Assembly (NCBI RefSeq): GCF_016808095.1
Contig: NC_068977.1
Span: forward strand, 4,834,479 to 4,898,478
Reading direction: 5' to 3'
DNA length: 64,000 nucleotides
Origin: Vigna angularis
Lineage: Eukaryota > Streptophyta > Magnoliopsida > Fabales > Fabaceae
Positions 37,909-49,168 of the stretch are shown here, in pieces. Below the pieces are notes generated by a model. That model made no database searches and had not been told where the DNA came from. It saw only the letters and a program-made list of their open reading frames with translations. The number at the start of each line of letters is the position of its first letter. Positions within the stretch are counted from its first letter, which is position 1. A program made the position numbers and the translations under genes.

Positions 37909-39096
37909 TGCAGTATAGACTAGGAAGTATTGCGGTTCAGTCATAGATGACACACGAAAAAAAGGGGGGTTTTTTTTTGGATTGTTTTGCAAGGAAAATT
38001 AAATTAATTAAAAGTTGAAAGTTAAAAACAATTGACAAAATTATGAAAATTAAAAGCTGAAAGCAGAAAACCGAACGGTTCTAACCAATGTTAAAACCGA
38101 ACGGTGATATAAAAGACCGAACGGTCCAAAGCACAGAACGAAAGGTTGAAGTATAAATTGCACAGAAGTAAAAACCGAGCTGTAATAACATTGAGACCGA
38201 GCGGTCTCCGAAAATGCATTTGAGCGAACGCTAAATACTGAGCGTCCTAACTGCACGGTTCTTATAACAAGGCCGATCGGTTAAGGCAGTAAATCAGAAA
38301 TGAGCACAATAAAGCCGAACGGTAAAAGCAGCTTAAACAGTTAATGAAAAGGACGAACGGTATTAGGTGACCGAACGATATGAAGATAAGAGGCAATGGA
38401 AAATGATATTGAAAACTAAACCAAACACAACACGCAATTGCAGAAACAGTAAACTCGCACAATAAAGCTATCAGTACAAACGAACGTAAAAATTAAATTG
38501 CAAACAATCAACAACAGTATAAATTAAATGGCAGACACACAACAACACAGATTAGATTTCAGCAGAAATTTAATCGCATGAGTAGAATAAAATTGACAAT
38601 TCAGTAACAGGAAATTAAATGACATTGTTCATTCAAATTAAAATTCATTACAATACAGAAAATTAAATTCGAACCGTACACCTCAAAATGGTAAACAGCT
38701 CCTACTGTCGTGACTTCTCCTCGGCTGGAACTCCCTATGCACCTCACAGCACCTCACGGCACCTCTACTCTCATACAACAATCTCACTACATTACATTAT
38801 TTAGAGTTCAAAACTAATCTACTGAACTTGGAGGAGAAGAACCGAGAGCCTCCTCCCAAGCGTAACCCTCTCACTCACGGCCTCTCACTCTTTTAAAGCC
38901 AAATTCTCAAGTCTCGTTCTGGTGCTGCCTCGTGCGTTTCCAGCCAGGTTGCCATGCTGTTGTCTCCCATTAGCAACCTTTAATGAATTTCTTCCATCAC
39001 TCTTTTGCTTCTCTGTCAGATAAAGCCATGTGGGACCCTCCATTTTGTTTACACTTCTGCATGTTCTGCACACCATCGCTGCCCCAAAATCCAACA
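37909..39096 (-). mobile_element. Candidate solo LTR nested in the Pack-MULE
   Basis: In the minus-strand sense it begins TGTTGGATTTTGGGGCAG at 39096 and could end at 37909 (ACTGCA). Flanks ATTAA (37904-37908) and CTTAA (39097-39101) differ at one base. Internally a TTTAAAAG box is followed by a leader-like stretch, and 38080-38480 is full of CCGAACGGT-type motifs. Only the right-hand end is well supported, so the element type and left boundary are tentative. Confidence 0.4.
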
Positions 39097-39708
39097 CTTA
39101 ACTAATATGGAGGCCCAAAGATAGTTTCTCCAAACACTAAGAATAAAGATTTACAAGATATAAAGAGAACATGTAAATGAACATGATATAAAATTAATAA
39201 TTGCAGTTAGTTACAAGCCAAATATAACTTTAAATATTGTTTCTTATATTTTTATCTTTATGAACACCATTAATCCTTTATTTTGAAAAAATGGCAATTA
39301 TCAGGCTTTCTCTGATAACGGTTTAGGGTTGCCATACTCAACTCAAGTTAAAAGTAAATTTGCATACGCAACTATGGAGTCAACAGCAGATTCGGGTTCT
39401 CTTATTTTCTGTATTTATTTGTTCCAACTTGAAAAGCACAATGTCAAAATTACACATTCCTTACACGTTCAGATTTGAGAGTAAAATATTTTTAACTGGA
39501 TAATATTTTTTAAGGATATGAACTACCCTTAGCAAGAAATTCCACAACTCCTTGGCCACATAAAAAACCAATGATTGCCTAAACAAATGGATGATCTACA
39601 ACTACTCTGGAGTGAATTGGAAAATAAATATTGTATTTTACAATGATACTTCAGTAGAACAAAGAAATAAAAAATCAGAAAATTAAGAATGATAAAATAC
39701 ATACATAC

Positions 39709-40069
39709 CGTTTCCCCAGGTTCAAGAACATTTGCAATCCGCCTCATCATGACGGCAATATCTTTAGAAGAAAGGTCAGGCATGCCCTCATCCACATCAT
39801 TAGTTGGTACAGATTTTAATGCAGACTATTTTGGATCAAATTCAATATTATCAAGCCATGCATCCTGCAAGGATCCCTAATTTATTAACAGAATTCAAAT
39901 GAAATATCACAAATAAAGAAAGAAAACAACATAAATCCCTCACCTTAATCTCATTCTCTCTTACATATTCAACAAAATTGGCTGCTGCATGAAAATAACC
40001 TTCTTCCGTTTCTTTATCTAGGTTGAAAGGCTCAATTTGAATCCCGTCATCGACAAAATTCTCGCTATC
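39709..40069 (-). pseudogene. Captured CD2BP2/LIN1-like (GYF-domain protein) gene fragment, two exons
   Basis: Exon 40069-39944 (42 codons) encodes DGIQIEPFNLDKETEEGYF...EYVRENEIK. Exon 39864-39709 (52 codons) encodes DAWLDNIEFDPK, a TAG stop, then SALKSVP...MMRRIANVLEPGET. GT-AG borders and phases are retained with the intron 39865-39943 between them. The pattern (I-x-PFNL, EEG-x-F, D-[SA]-WLDNI, ETV) is that of CD2BP2/Snu40-type spliceosomal U5 snRNP proteins, upstream of their C-terminal GYF domain. The GYF domain and N-terminus are absent. The in-frame stop and missing parts make it non-functional as that protein. Because introns were kept, capture was at DNA level, as in Pack-MULEs. Confidence 0.8.
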
Positions 40070-40289
40070 CTGCCACAAGATATCACACATCATTGCCTGC
40101 CTATCTTTTACGTATCCAGTAACAGCTCATACATAACCAAAATCATCCACAAACAACATCATGCACGTATTCAACATTCATTCCACTGAAATAAAAAAAA
40201 AAAAAAACTAACCTTGAGTGAACACGAGGTGTGGCGGTTGGAACAGAGACAATTGCCTACGGTGTGGGTGGGACTGACAACCCGGAAAA

Positions 40290-40906
40290 CCCCTCTTTTT
40301 CGTCCACCGTGCAGTCGCCACTCCGGCGGCACTCCGGCGGTGAATGCAAAGGTCCGGCATAGGGAGGGAAGCAGGTGGGACGAAGCGAGACTCAGAACGC
40401 GCACCTAGTTCGCTGGGCCGGAGGGAAGACGACGTCGTCTTCGGTTCGTTCGCCAACGTCGGAGCTGCGGCGACCGTGAATTGGAACCGGCTGGAGGAGT
40501 TGAGGACCTCCGACGACCTTCAACGTTGTCCGGCGGCACTCCGGCAAGCAATCCGTCGGACCTCTCTCTCTCGAACTCCCTTTCTCCAACTCTCTCGGGC
40601 TCTCACTCTCTCTCTCAACCTTCACTTCTCTCTAAAATTGTTCAAAAATGAAATTCAAATTTCAAACGCCAAACAAAAACCCCTGACCACTCCCTTTCCA
40701 AGTGATATTTCATTTTCATTTTAATTTTTGAAACGCACAACCCAAACTGCCCGTGCCCGTCCTCGCCACGTCAGCGTTGAAGCAGGTTTCATCAGACTTT
40801 CTCAGAACGCAGCAGCTTTTTCCACCCAAAACGTCAACCGCTCAGACGCTGACACGTGTGGCGTGTCTAAATGTTGTCAAAAATGGTTGTTCAAGTATCA
40901 TTTTCC
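40290..40906. repeat. Right terminal inverted repeat of the Pack-MULE
   Basis: Reverse-complement partner of 35718-36330, with an added CT-rich stretch at 40557-40630. It abuts the target duplication TTATTGTAA at 40907. Confidence 0.85.
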
Positions 40907-40915
40907 TTATTGTAA

Positions 40916-42480
40916 TGACACTTTATTAATTTTTTTTCTCTTTTATATTTTGGATGACTTTTTTTTTTTATAATAATCAGGGTTGTGAAAATGAAGTTGA
41001 CTTAAATAAATTAACACAAAAAACATCAGGTTAATTAACAAAATAGTATGATATAAATTAACAGAAAGACTTTCTTTACTTCCTTCATTTACTCTGCAAT
41101 TTAAATGTACTTTAAGCCAACTCTACATTTATATGTTTTATAAAATACGATCTTGCTAACAGACAAATTATGTAAAAATAATTAATAAACATTAAATTTT
41201 ACAAAAGTTAATAATTAAACGTGACATTAAATCAATATTGAGCTTAATAATTTTTAATATAGTTTTACTTTATGTAGAAGATAAAAATGTCTATAAATAT
41301 TATAAAACTGTAATTAATAATTTATTTCATATACACAAACAAAACTAAAATTAATAAAATAATTATAATATTGTTATACCATTTTTTTAACTGTTTGTTT
41401 TTTATTTTAATATTGCTAAAAATTAAAATATAATTAAACGTAATAGAGAGTTTAAATTAACATAGAAAACAACAAACGAAAATAAATAAAAAAAAGTAAA
41501 CAATCCAGTATGTCAACTACCGAGTAATAAATTACTAAATATCTAAATATTAAAAAAAATAATTAAAATATGTTACATAAATTTATATTATTTTAGTTAA
41601 TGAAGATAATTATTCAAGATTTTAACATTAATGAAATCAATAATTATTAATAAAAAATAATTAATTTTTTTTATGAGTTTATATGATTTTAATTAATAAA
41701 TTTAATTATTTCAAATTTCAATATAAATATAATATAATTAAGAATCGTTATTTATATCTTAAACAATACCGTAAAGACATTAGTTAACATTTTCCTATTA
41801 AAAATAATAACTAAATTTAAAAGATAATAATATTATTTTTAAAATACATACAAGTATTATAATTTAGGATAATGATATTTAAAACTAAAACGGTTGTATA
41901 CTTGACACAACCATTCATTAATCTTGGTTCTTTTCCCTATAATTTATATATTAGATTAAACTATTTGATTTTAAATTTTTAAAACGATAAACAAATTTCA
42001 TCAATTATTAAATTTAAAAAAAGAAAGATAAAGAAAAATAAAGATGTATGAATGTTAACAAAATTAAAGGACCAAGATTATTACAAAGACACAAAAATTG
42101 AAATTTTAATGACAATAAAGATTTCATTAGCTGTCATATAATGGAATTAATATAAAAAGTAATGATACCGTTACAATATTTACATTCATTTCTTACACGA
42201 TATAGACTTAAAATAGTTATAGAAAAACAAACTTTTATAAAAATGAAAAATAAACTTTTATAAAAATAAAAATAAATAAAAAGTTAAAAATGAATAAAAA
42301 AGTAATGAACGATAGAATTAAATGAATATAAATTTTTGTGTGTGTCTGAATACTTTCATTTTCTAATACAAAACATAAAAAATAATATCTAACTAATAAA
42401 TAAATAAAATTTTCCAAATTGGTGAAAAGATTTATGATATATGTGATTTGGTTTATGAGAAAGTCCTCCTTTGTCAATCC
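40916..42480. other. AT-rich spacer upstream of cullin-3
   Basis: Very AT-rich, with no recognisable coding sequence or repeat structure beyond short homopolymer runs. Its right end must contain the distal promoter of the cullin-3 gene. Confidence 0.6.
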
Positions 42481-42567
42481 CTCTTCTCAACTATGTAACG
42501 TTACTTACTACTCACCACTCACTCCCATTCATTCTTTGCTTCCTGCAATTCCTTCTTTTCTCTCTCA

Positions 42568-42576
42568 AAAACCCTA
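42568..42576 (+). promoter_or_regulatory. Telo-box in the cullin-3 5' region
   Basis: AAACCCTAA lies in a pyrimidine-rich stretch 157 bases before the ATG. Telo-boxes are common near transcription starts of plant genes active in dividing cells. A further AGGGTTT lies at about 42620 and an AGGGTT at 42710. Confidence 0.5.
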
Positions 42577-42732
42577 ATTCCCAATTTCCCCAATCGCTTC
42601 TTCCTTCTCGCCCCGTCGCTAGGGTTTGTCTCCTTTCCTCTCTTGATTTCTCCAATTCCCCTTTCTCCGTCTCTTCTCTCTCTGAATTGAACTTTGCGCG
42701 TAGCGCTTTAGGGTTCCGATTCGCCGGGGAAG

Positions 42733-45683
42733 ATGAGCACGCAGAAGAAGCGCGCGTTCCAGATAGAGGCGTTCAAGCACCGCGTGGTGGTCGATCCCAA
42801 GTACGCCGAGAAGACATGGAAGGTTCTAGAACACGCTATCCACGAGATATACAACCACAACGCCAGTGGACTTAGCTTTGAAGAGCTTTACCGGTGTTGA
42901 TTTATTCGTTTAACTATCAATTAACGTTTTTCCGATTTCAGTGCTCCAACTTTGGTGTGAACTGTGCGAGATGCGATTTTGGATTTTTTTTGCTTTTTTT
43001 TTTCAATAGTGTTATTTTGTTGTATTTTATGTGGTTCTGTGTCGTGTTGTTTGGAGTAAATTACACTGACTCCTTATGTTTTTGCACATGATGTCTCTTC
43101 TTTTTCAGTTGCTGCACTAATCCCCTTAATTTTTGAAGAACATTATAGTATTCATCCTTAATTATTTGTAAAAAAAAGAAGTATTATGACCTTATATAAA
43201 AGATGTTGTGGTTGCCTCAGGGCTTACAACTTGCAAATATTGACAGAGGTTCTTATATGACACATTATATTGACCATTTCCCTGTGATGCTGTTTGGCCA
43301 TTGTAGATTATTATGCTTTTTTGTATGATCAGTTCACCAGCTTGTACTTCTCATTCACATGGACATTGCATGTAGTTTGTTCTCAGCCTACCATTCAGTT
43401 AGAAGAAAAAGCTCCGATCTATATCTAGTTATTTACTAATTGATGCTACATACCTCCCGTAAATTTATTCGAATTGAACAAAAATCAGGAGTTTGTTATA
43501 ATCAGCGTTATGTTATTGCCTGCAGTTTATTTAATTAATTTCCCAAGCTTGCTTAATTAATTTGCCCATAGATCTCCTTACCCATTTTCGTGTATTTGTA
43601 TGTATTTGATTAATTTCTGATCATTTTGATACGCCCATTCAGGAATGCTTATAATATGGTGCTACACAAATTTGGGGAGAAACTTTACACAGGACTTGTG
43701 ACGACCATGACTGCTCATCTAAAAGAAATTTCTCAATCAATTGAATCTGCTCAAGGAGAAATTTTCTTGGATGAGCTCAATAGGAAGTGGGTAGATCATA
43801 ACAAGGCATTGCAAATGATCCGAGATATACTGATGTACATGGATCGAACATTTATACCTAGCAACCATAAAACACCTGTTCATGAGCTTGGATTGAATCT
43901 TTGGAGAGATGTTGTGATCCATTCCAGCAAAACTCAGGCTAGGCTTCTAGATACGCTTCTTGAGCTTGTGCTTAGGGAAAGGAATGGTGAGGTGATAAAC
44001 AGAGGATTGATGAGAAATATAATAAAGATGCTTATGGATTTGGGTTTGCCTGTTTACCAGCATGACTTTGAGAAGCATTTTCTTGATGTATCAGCAAATT
44101 TTTACTGTTGTGAGTCCCAGAAATTCATTGAAACTTGTGATTGTGGTGATTATCTGAAAAAAGCTGAGAGACGTTTAAATGAAGAGTTGGAGAGAGTATC
44201 TCATTACTTGGATCCTAGGAGTGAGTCAAAGATAACTAATGTGGTGGAGAAGGAGATGATTGAAAGCCATATGCACACTCTAGTTCATATGGAGAACTCA
44301 GGCCTAGTTAGTATGCTTGTAGATGACAAATATGAAGACTTGCAAAGAATGTATAATTTGTTTCGCAGGGTGCCTACCGGGCTCACAATTGTTAAAGAAG
44401 TCATGACTTCCTTTATACGGGATACAGGTAAACAGCTAATTATGGATCCTGAAAGGTTGAGAGATCCTGTAGATTTTGTTCAACGCCTGTTAGATTTGAA
44501 GGATAAATATGACAAGGTTATTACAATGTCTTTTAATAATGATAAGACATTTCAGAATGCCTTGAATTCCTCTTTTGAATATTTCATCAATTTGAATGCC
44601 CGGTCTCCAGAGTTCATCTCTTTGTTTGTGGATGACAAACTTCGCCGAGGGTTGAAAGGGGTTGGTGAGGAGGATGTGGAGATTGTACTAGACAAAGTAA
44701 TGATGCTCTTCCGGTACCTACAGGAGAAGGATGTGTTTGAGAAATATTACAAGCAACATTTGGCAAAAAGGCTTCTTTCAGGGAAGACTATATCTGATGA
44801 TGCAGAAAGGAGTTTGATTGTTAAGCTCAAAACAGAATGCGGATATCAATTCACTTCTAAGTTAGAGGGTATGTTTACTGACATGAAGACTTCTCATGAC
44901 ACAATGCAGGGTTTCTATGCTGGCCAAGGTACTGAGTTGGGGGACGGCCCTACACTATCTGTCCAGGTGCTTACGACAGGATCATGGCCTACTCAGCCTA
45001 GCCCACCGTGTAATCTTCCACAAGAAATATTGGGTGTATGTGACAAGTTTCGAACATATTATCTGGGCACACACAATGGTAGGAGATTGTCCTGGCAAAC
45101 TAATATGGGGACTGCTGATTTGAAAGCAACATTTGGTAAAGGCCAAAAGCACGAGTTGAATGTTTCCACATACCAAATGTGTGTACTAATGCTTTTCAAC
45201 AACGTTGAGCAGTTGACTTGTAAGGAGATAGAGCAAGCCACAGCCATTCCCATGTCAGATTTGAGGAGGTGCCTTCAGTCTCTTGCCTGTGTGAAAGGAA
45301 AAAATGTTCTTCGAAAAGAGCCAATGAGCAAGGACATAGCAGAGGATGATGCATTCTTCTTTAATGACAAATTCACAAGCAAGTTCTTCAAGGTAAAGAT
45401 AGGCACTGTCGTTGCACAGAGGGAATCTGAACCAGAAAACCTAGAAACTCGGCAAAGAGTGGAGGAAGACAGAAAGCCACAGATCGAGGCAGCAATTGTG
45501 AGGATAATGAAATCAAGACGAACTCTAGATCATAATAATATTGTGGCTGAGGTCACTAAGCAGCTGCAGTCACGGTTTTTACCTAATCCTGTTGTTATTA
45601 AGAAAAGAATTGAATCCCTTATTGAGCGTGAGTTTTTGGAGAGGGATAAAGTGGACAGAAAACTGTATCGCTATCTTGCTTGA
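42733..45683 (+). CDS. CUL3: Cullin-3, scaffold of BTB-type ubiquitin E3 ligases
   Basis: Exons 42733-42893 and 43643-45683 join through an Arg codon (CG|G) and encode 733 residues; plant CUL3 proteins are about 732. The N-terminus KKRAFQIEAFKHRVVVDPKY and the junction ELYR|NAYNMVLHKFGEKLYTG are characteristic of CUL3. The N-terminal cullin repeats bind BTB adaptors, the cullin homology domain (LFRYLQEKDVFEKYYKQHLA region) binds RBX1, and the C-terminal winged-helix contains IVRIMKSRR with the likely NEDD8-acceptor lysine near residue 677. The protein ends in the conserved YRYLA. It acts in the cytosol and nucleus to ubiquitinate substrates chosen by BTB proteins such as NPR1-type or ethylene/jasmonate-pathway adaptors. 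No damage is seen. CUL1 or CUL4 are excluded by the sequence signature; CUL3A versus CUL3B cannot be told. Confidence 0.97.
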
Positions 45684-45879
45684 ACTGTGTATTTGCTTCT
45701 TTTGTTGGCACTCCAGCTTGTGATTGTCTGTCATGAGTTAGATGCTCATCATAAAATATTTCTGCCAAGTAGTGTAACTCTCCTTTGCATATCAACAAAA
45801 CGTAGACTTGTTAGGTTCACTTCTTTCAGGCTGCAAAACTTAATAGATCATTTTTAGCTTTTTTTTTTTCCTGAATATC

Positions 45880-45885
45880 AATAAA
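45880..45885 (+). terminator. Candidate polyadenylation signal of cullin-3
   Basis: AATAAA lies about 200 bases after the stop codon, after a T-rich run. Plant polyadenylation signals are loose, so this is only a candidate. Confidence 0.35.
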
Positions 45886-45889
45886 CTGA

Positions 45890-47033
45890 AACTTTTTAGC
45901 TTGTGGCCCTTGACTGCAGTATACTTTTCAATCATTATTTCTGTAACCATACTGCCTGAGAAGGAAGCTTCGCCATGAAATTAACAGAAAGAAAAAGAAA
46001 AAAGAACATTGGTTTAATTACTCTTTTAGTCTTAATTTTCGTCCATAAATGTCAAGTTGCTTTTTCTGTATTTTTTAGTCTCTATTTGTGAAAGTAAATA
46101 CATTTAGAGTTATGTGATGTAACAATATCATGTAACAAAGTTTCAATTTAATTTTTATATTTGTTTTTTATAATTTAATTTTGTCTTCAATTTAGTTTTA
46201 ATATTTGTTTTTTTAATTTAATTTAGTGCTATTTTTTGTTAAAATAGAATAATATTATCTTTCTTCAAATTAAAATTAAATTTTTTAATAAATTTTATGC
46301 TGTTATTTTTATTAAAATTGATATTATATTCAAATAAATTACTTTATAAACAATTTTTTATTAAGATTAAATTGGTCATTTTATTCTAATTTTGGTTAAA
46401 ATAGATCAAACATATTAAACTTATTAATATAGATTAAAACTACATATAAAAATTTATATATGATTATTAATTAAACAAGTTTAGATAAATAAAAATTTAT
46501 TTTAATTAATAAAAATATTTGTAAAAATGATAGAGTTGGCTTAAATATAATTTTAGAAATATTTAATAAAAATATCAATTTAAAATTTATGCAAAAATTA
46601 ATTTTGTTTCAATTTGAAAAAAAAACAATATTAATTTATTTTAATAAAAATTGAGATTAAATTAAATAAAAAATAAAATATAGGAAAATTTTAGACTTTG
46701 TTATGAGTGCTACTATATCATAACGTAACATTCCACTTTTTTAGTAGTATAAAACTTTTAAAATAAGTATCACATGATAATTGATCAAAAACTTCAAATT
46801 TTTAAGTTGAAGACTTACATCCGGAGAATTAAAAACTGACTATGCTGTTGTTTTGCCCCATTCCGCTTTGGATCAATTATAAAATATTTTTATCCGTTTT
46901 CATCGTTAAGGTAATAATTGCAAGTAAAAATATGTCAAACAAATAAACAAACACAAAAACATAAGCAAAATAATCACATCATGAAATTATAATTTACTGT
47001 ACAACACATTTTATTTTAAATCAAACAAGAACC

Positions 47034-47076
<43 letters not shown>

Positions 47077-47489
47077 TAGACTTCACAAATCCAAGAGTTA
47101 TGAGAGTTGTACACTTGTAATAGTAGAACAACTGCCTCCGAACTATCACACAAAATTAGTTTGTCAACCACTTATGGACAAAGAACACCAGACTATAGGC
47201 TATGATCTCCTACTACTCATTATCATATAATTATTTTTCTATCTGAGATGAAATGATTATTAGAGTGTTAGGATAACTCTCAAGACTGAGTTCCCTACAT
47301 CAACCCTCTATGTAACACCATCATGGAATCTTTTCACAAGAGTCATAAAATTACGTTCATCTACCATAAAAAAAATCTAAATAAAATATTGTCAAATATG
47401 GAAGATATTGCAAATGTTTTTTAAAATTGTTTAAATTTAAATATTTTTAGAATGAAATTTCTATGAGTTGATTCTCACTGCAAAAATTA

Positions 47490-47573
<84 letters not shown>

Positions 47574-49168
47574 AAATTGAAAACATTTTCTCCAATTGCA
47601 ACCTTTATTTCTCTCTATTTATAATATAACATGTTCTGCATATATCCTAAACTTCAATACCTTTTTATCTTAAAAAGTTTAAATATATTAATGAGATGTG
47701 AGATCCTATAAATTTTAATAATTAAAAAATACAGATATAGTTAAATATTTTAAGTAAAAAAAATAAAACGATTTGTTAATTATAAATTAAAGAATTTATT
47801 TTAATTTAAAAATATTTATTTTTAATAAATAAATTTTGGTGAATAATTGTTAAAAAAATTATTAGACGTAATTAGATATTAAGAGATATTCTTAAATACT
47901 ATTGTTAGATAAATAATAATAAAATGATATATATTTTTTAAATATTAAGCTTATAAATATATATGACAAGGTTTACAGAGAGAATTTTAATAGAAATTAT
48001 GACAAACTCTAAAAGTTGAGTTTTTATGAAAAATAAGAAAAAAAAGTGAGGTAAAAGGTGGGAGAACTTACATTTTTGTTTTCTTTTTCTACTCTCTTTC
48101 TTTTATGTGTGCATGATAAATTAGGTTAAATTGTAGTTATTTTTTTTTTTATCTTTTGAAGTTTAAAATAGTTTTTATTTAAAATAAGTTGATATTTAGA
48201 GAAATTGATAATTGATTTAGATATAAAGTTTTAAAGGGTTTTTTTTAGAAAGATGATATTTTGATGAAAGAATGTTTTTTCATGATTTTGAGTTTGAGAA
48301 ACTTTTAATCAAACGTTTTTCTTTTTCAGTAAAGATTATGATGATAAAAAAACAATTTTTTTATTAACATTTTTAATAAAACAAAAATAAATTTCTATTT
48401 TAGTTATTGTTAATTATATATTTTAGAAAGCGAAAAATGGAGACATTACATGTTAATGAATTCCAATTTCTGATCGTATTAACCCAATTTAAATTTAAAC
48501 ATGAGTTAAAAAGAAATCATATCTTAACTTCTATAATTAAATTCATATTTTGAAAAGTTAGATAAAATTTGAAGATCAATTAACAAAGGAAGTCGTTTTT
48601 AGAAATAATATACTGAATTAAAACTTAAATAAAATAAAAGTAATAATAATTATAAAAAAATATATAAAAATAATAAATTATTCCAATTTCATTTTATATA
48701 TGACAAAGAGATAAAAAAACACGTGAATAAATAAGATTATAATTTCAAGAATTTTAATTTTTTTAAAAATCACGACTTTAAAACATGTATAATTTGATAA
48801 CAAAACACTTAAAATTTATAATTTTAAAATAAGCATATAATTATTTACAACATATAATTATAATTAATTCAACTAATATAAATACTAAATAAAAATATCA
48901 TATAAAATAAAAAAGCTATATTGTTTTGATATAATAATATATAATAATGTAACAAGTTTTTAATTGAGCACACTAGTTAGGATAATATGATGGTGACTAT
49001 AATATCATAATAACGATCTCAGATAACTATTATACTTAGAATTATGTGATTGCTAATTACTAATTTGCCACATTAATTAATTTCGTTCGAATATAATTTA
49101 CCAATTCAAGAAATATGGAAAACCAACAATGTCACTTGATGGTCATAGCAGGAAAGACTTAAAAAAAT
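45890..49168. other. AT-rich spacer between cullin-3 and the foldback element
   Basis: No coding sequence recognised. It contains a weak inverted repeat (about 46105-46250 against 46620-46745) that may be an old MITE, a TA run at 47037-47074, and a CA-TA compound microsatellite at 47491-47568. The rest is unstructured AT-rich sequence. Confidence 0.55.
47491..47568. repeat. CA/TA compound microsatellite
   Basis: Five CA units followed by about 34 TA units without interruption. A shorter TA run lies at 47037-47074. Confidence 0.95.

Larger units (their letters stand above)
35718..40906 (-). mobile_element. Pack-MULE: 5.2 kb Mutator-like element carrying host gene fragments
   Basis: The ends are inverted copies beginning GGAAAATGATACTT, with near-identical stretches such as CACGCCACACGTGTCAGCGTC and CGCTGACGTGGCGAGGACGGG (first ~20 bases of each given) over about 190 bases. 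Diverged homology continues inward to about 36330 on the left and 40290 on the right. TTATTGTAA flanks both sides (35709-35717 and 40907-40915), the 9-bp target duplication typical of Mutator-like elements. No transposase open frame exists, so it is non-autonomous. The interior holds a 30-bp minisatellite, CGTTCG-motif arrays, a possible nested LTR and two captured CD2BP2-like exons. Strand is given as that of the captured exons. Confidence 0.9.

Noticed and set aside
42471..42875. 134-codon plus-strand frame overlapping cullin-3 exon 1
   Set aside because: It is a different frame from the conserved N-terminus of cullin-3 that begins at 42733.
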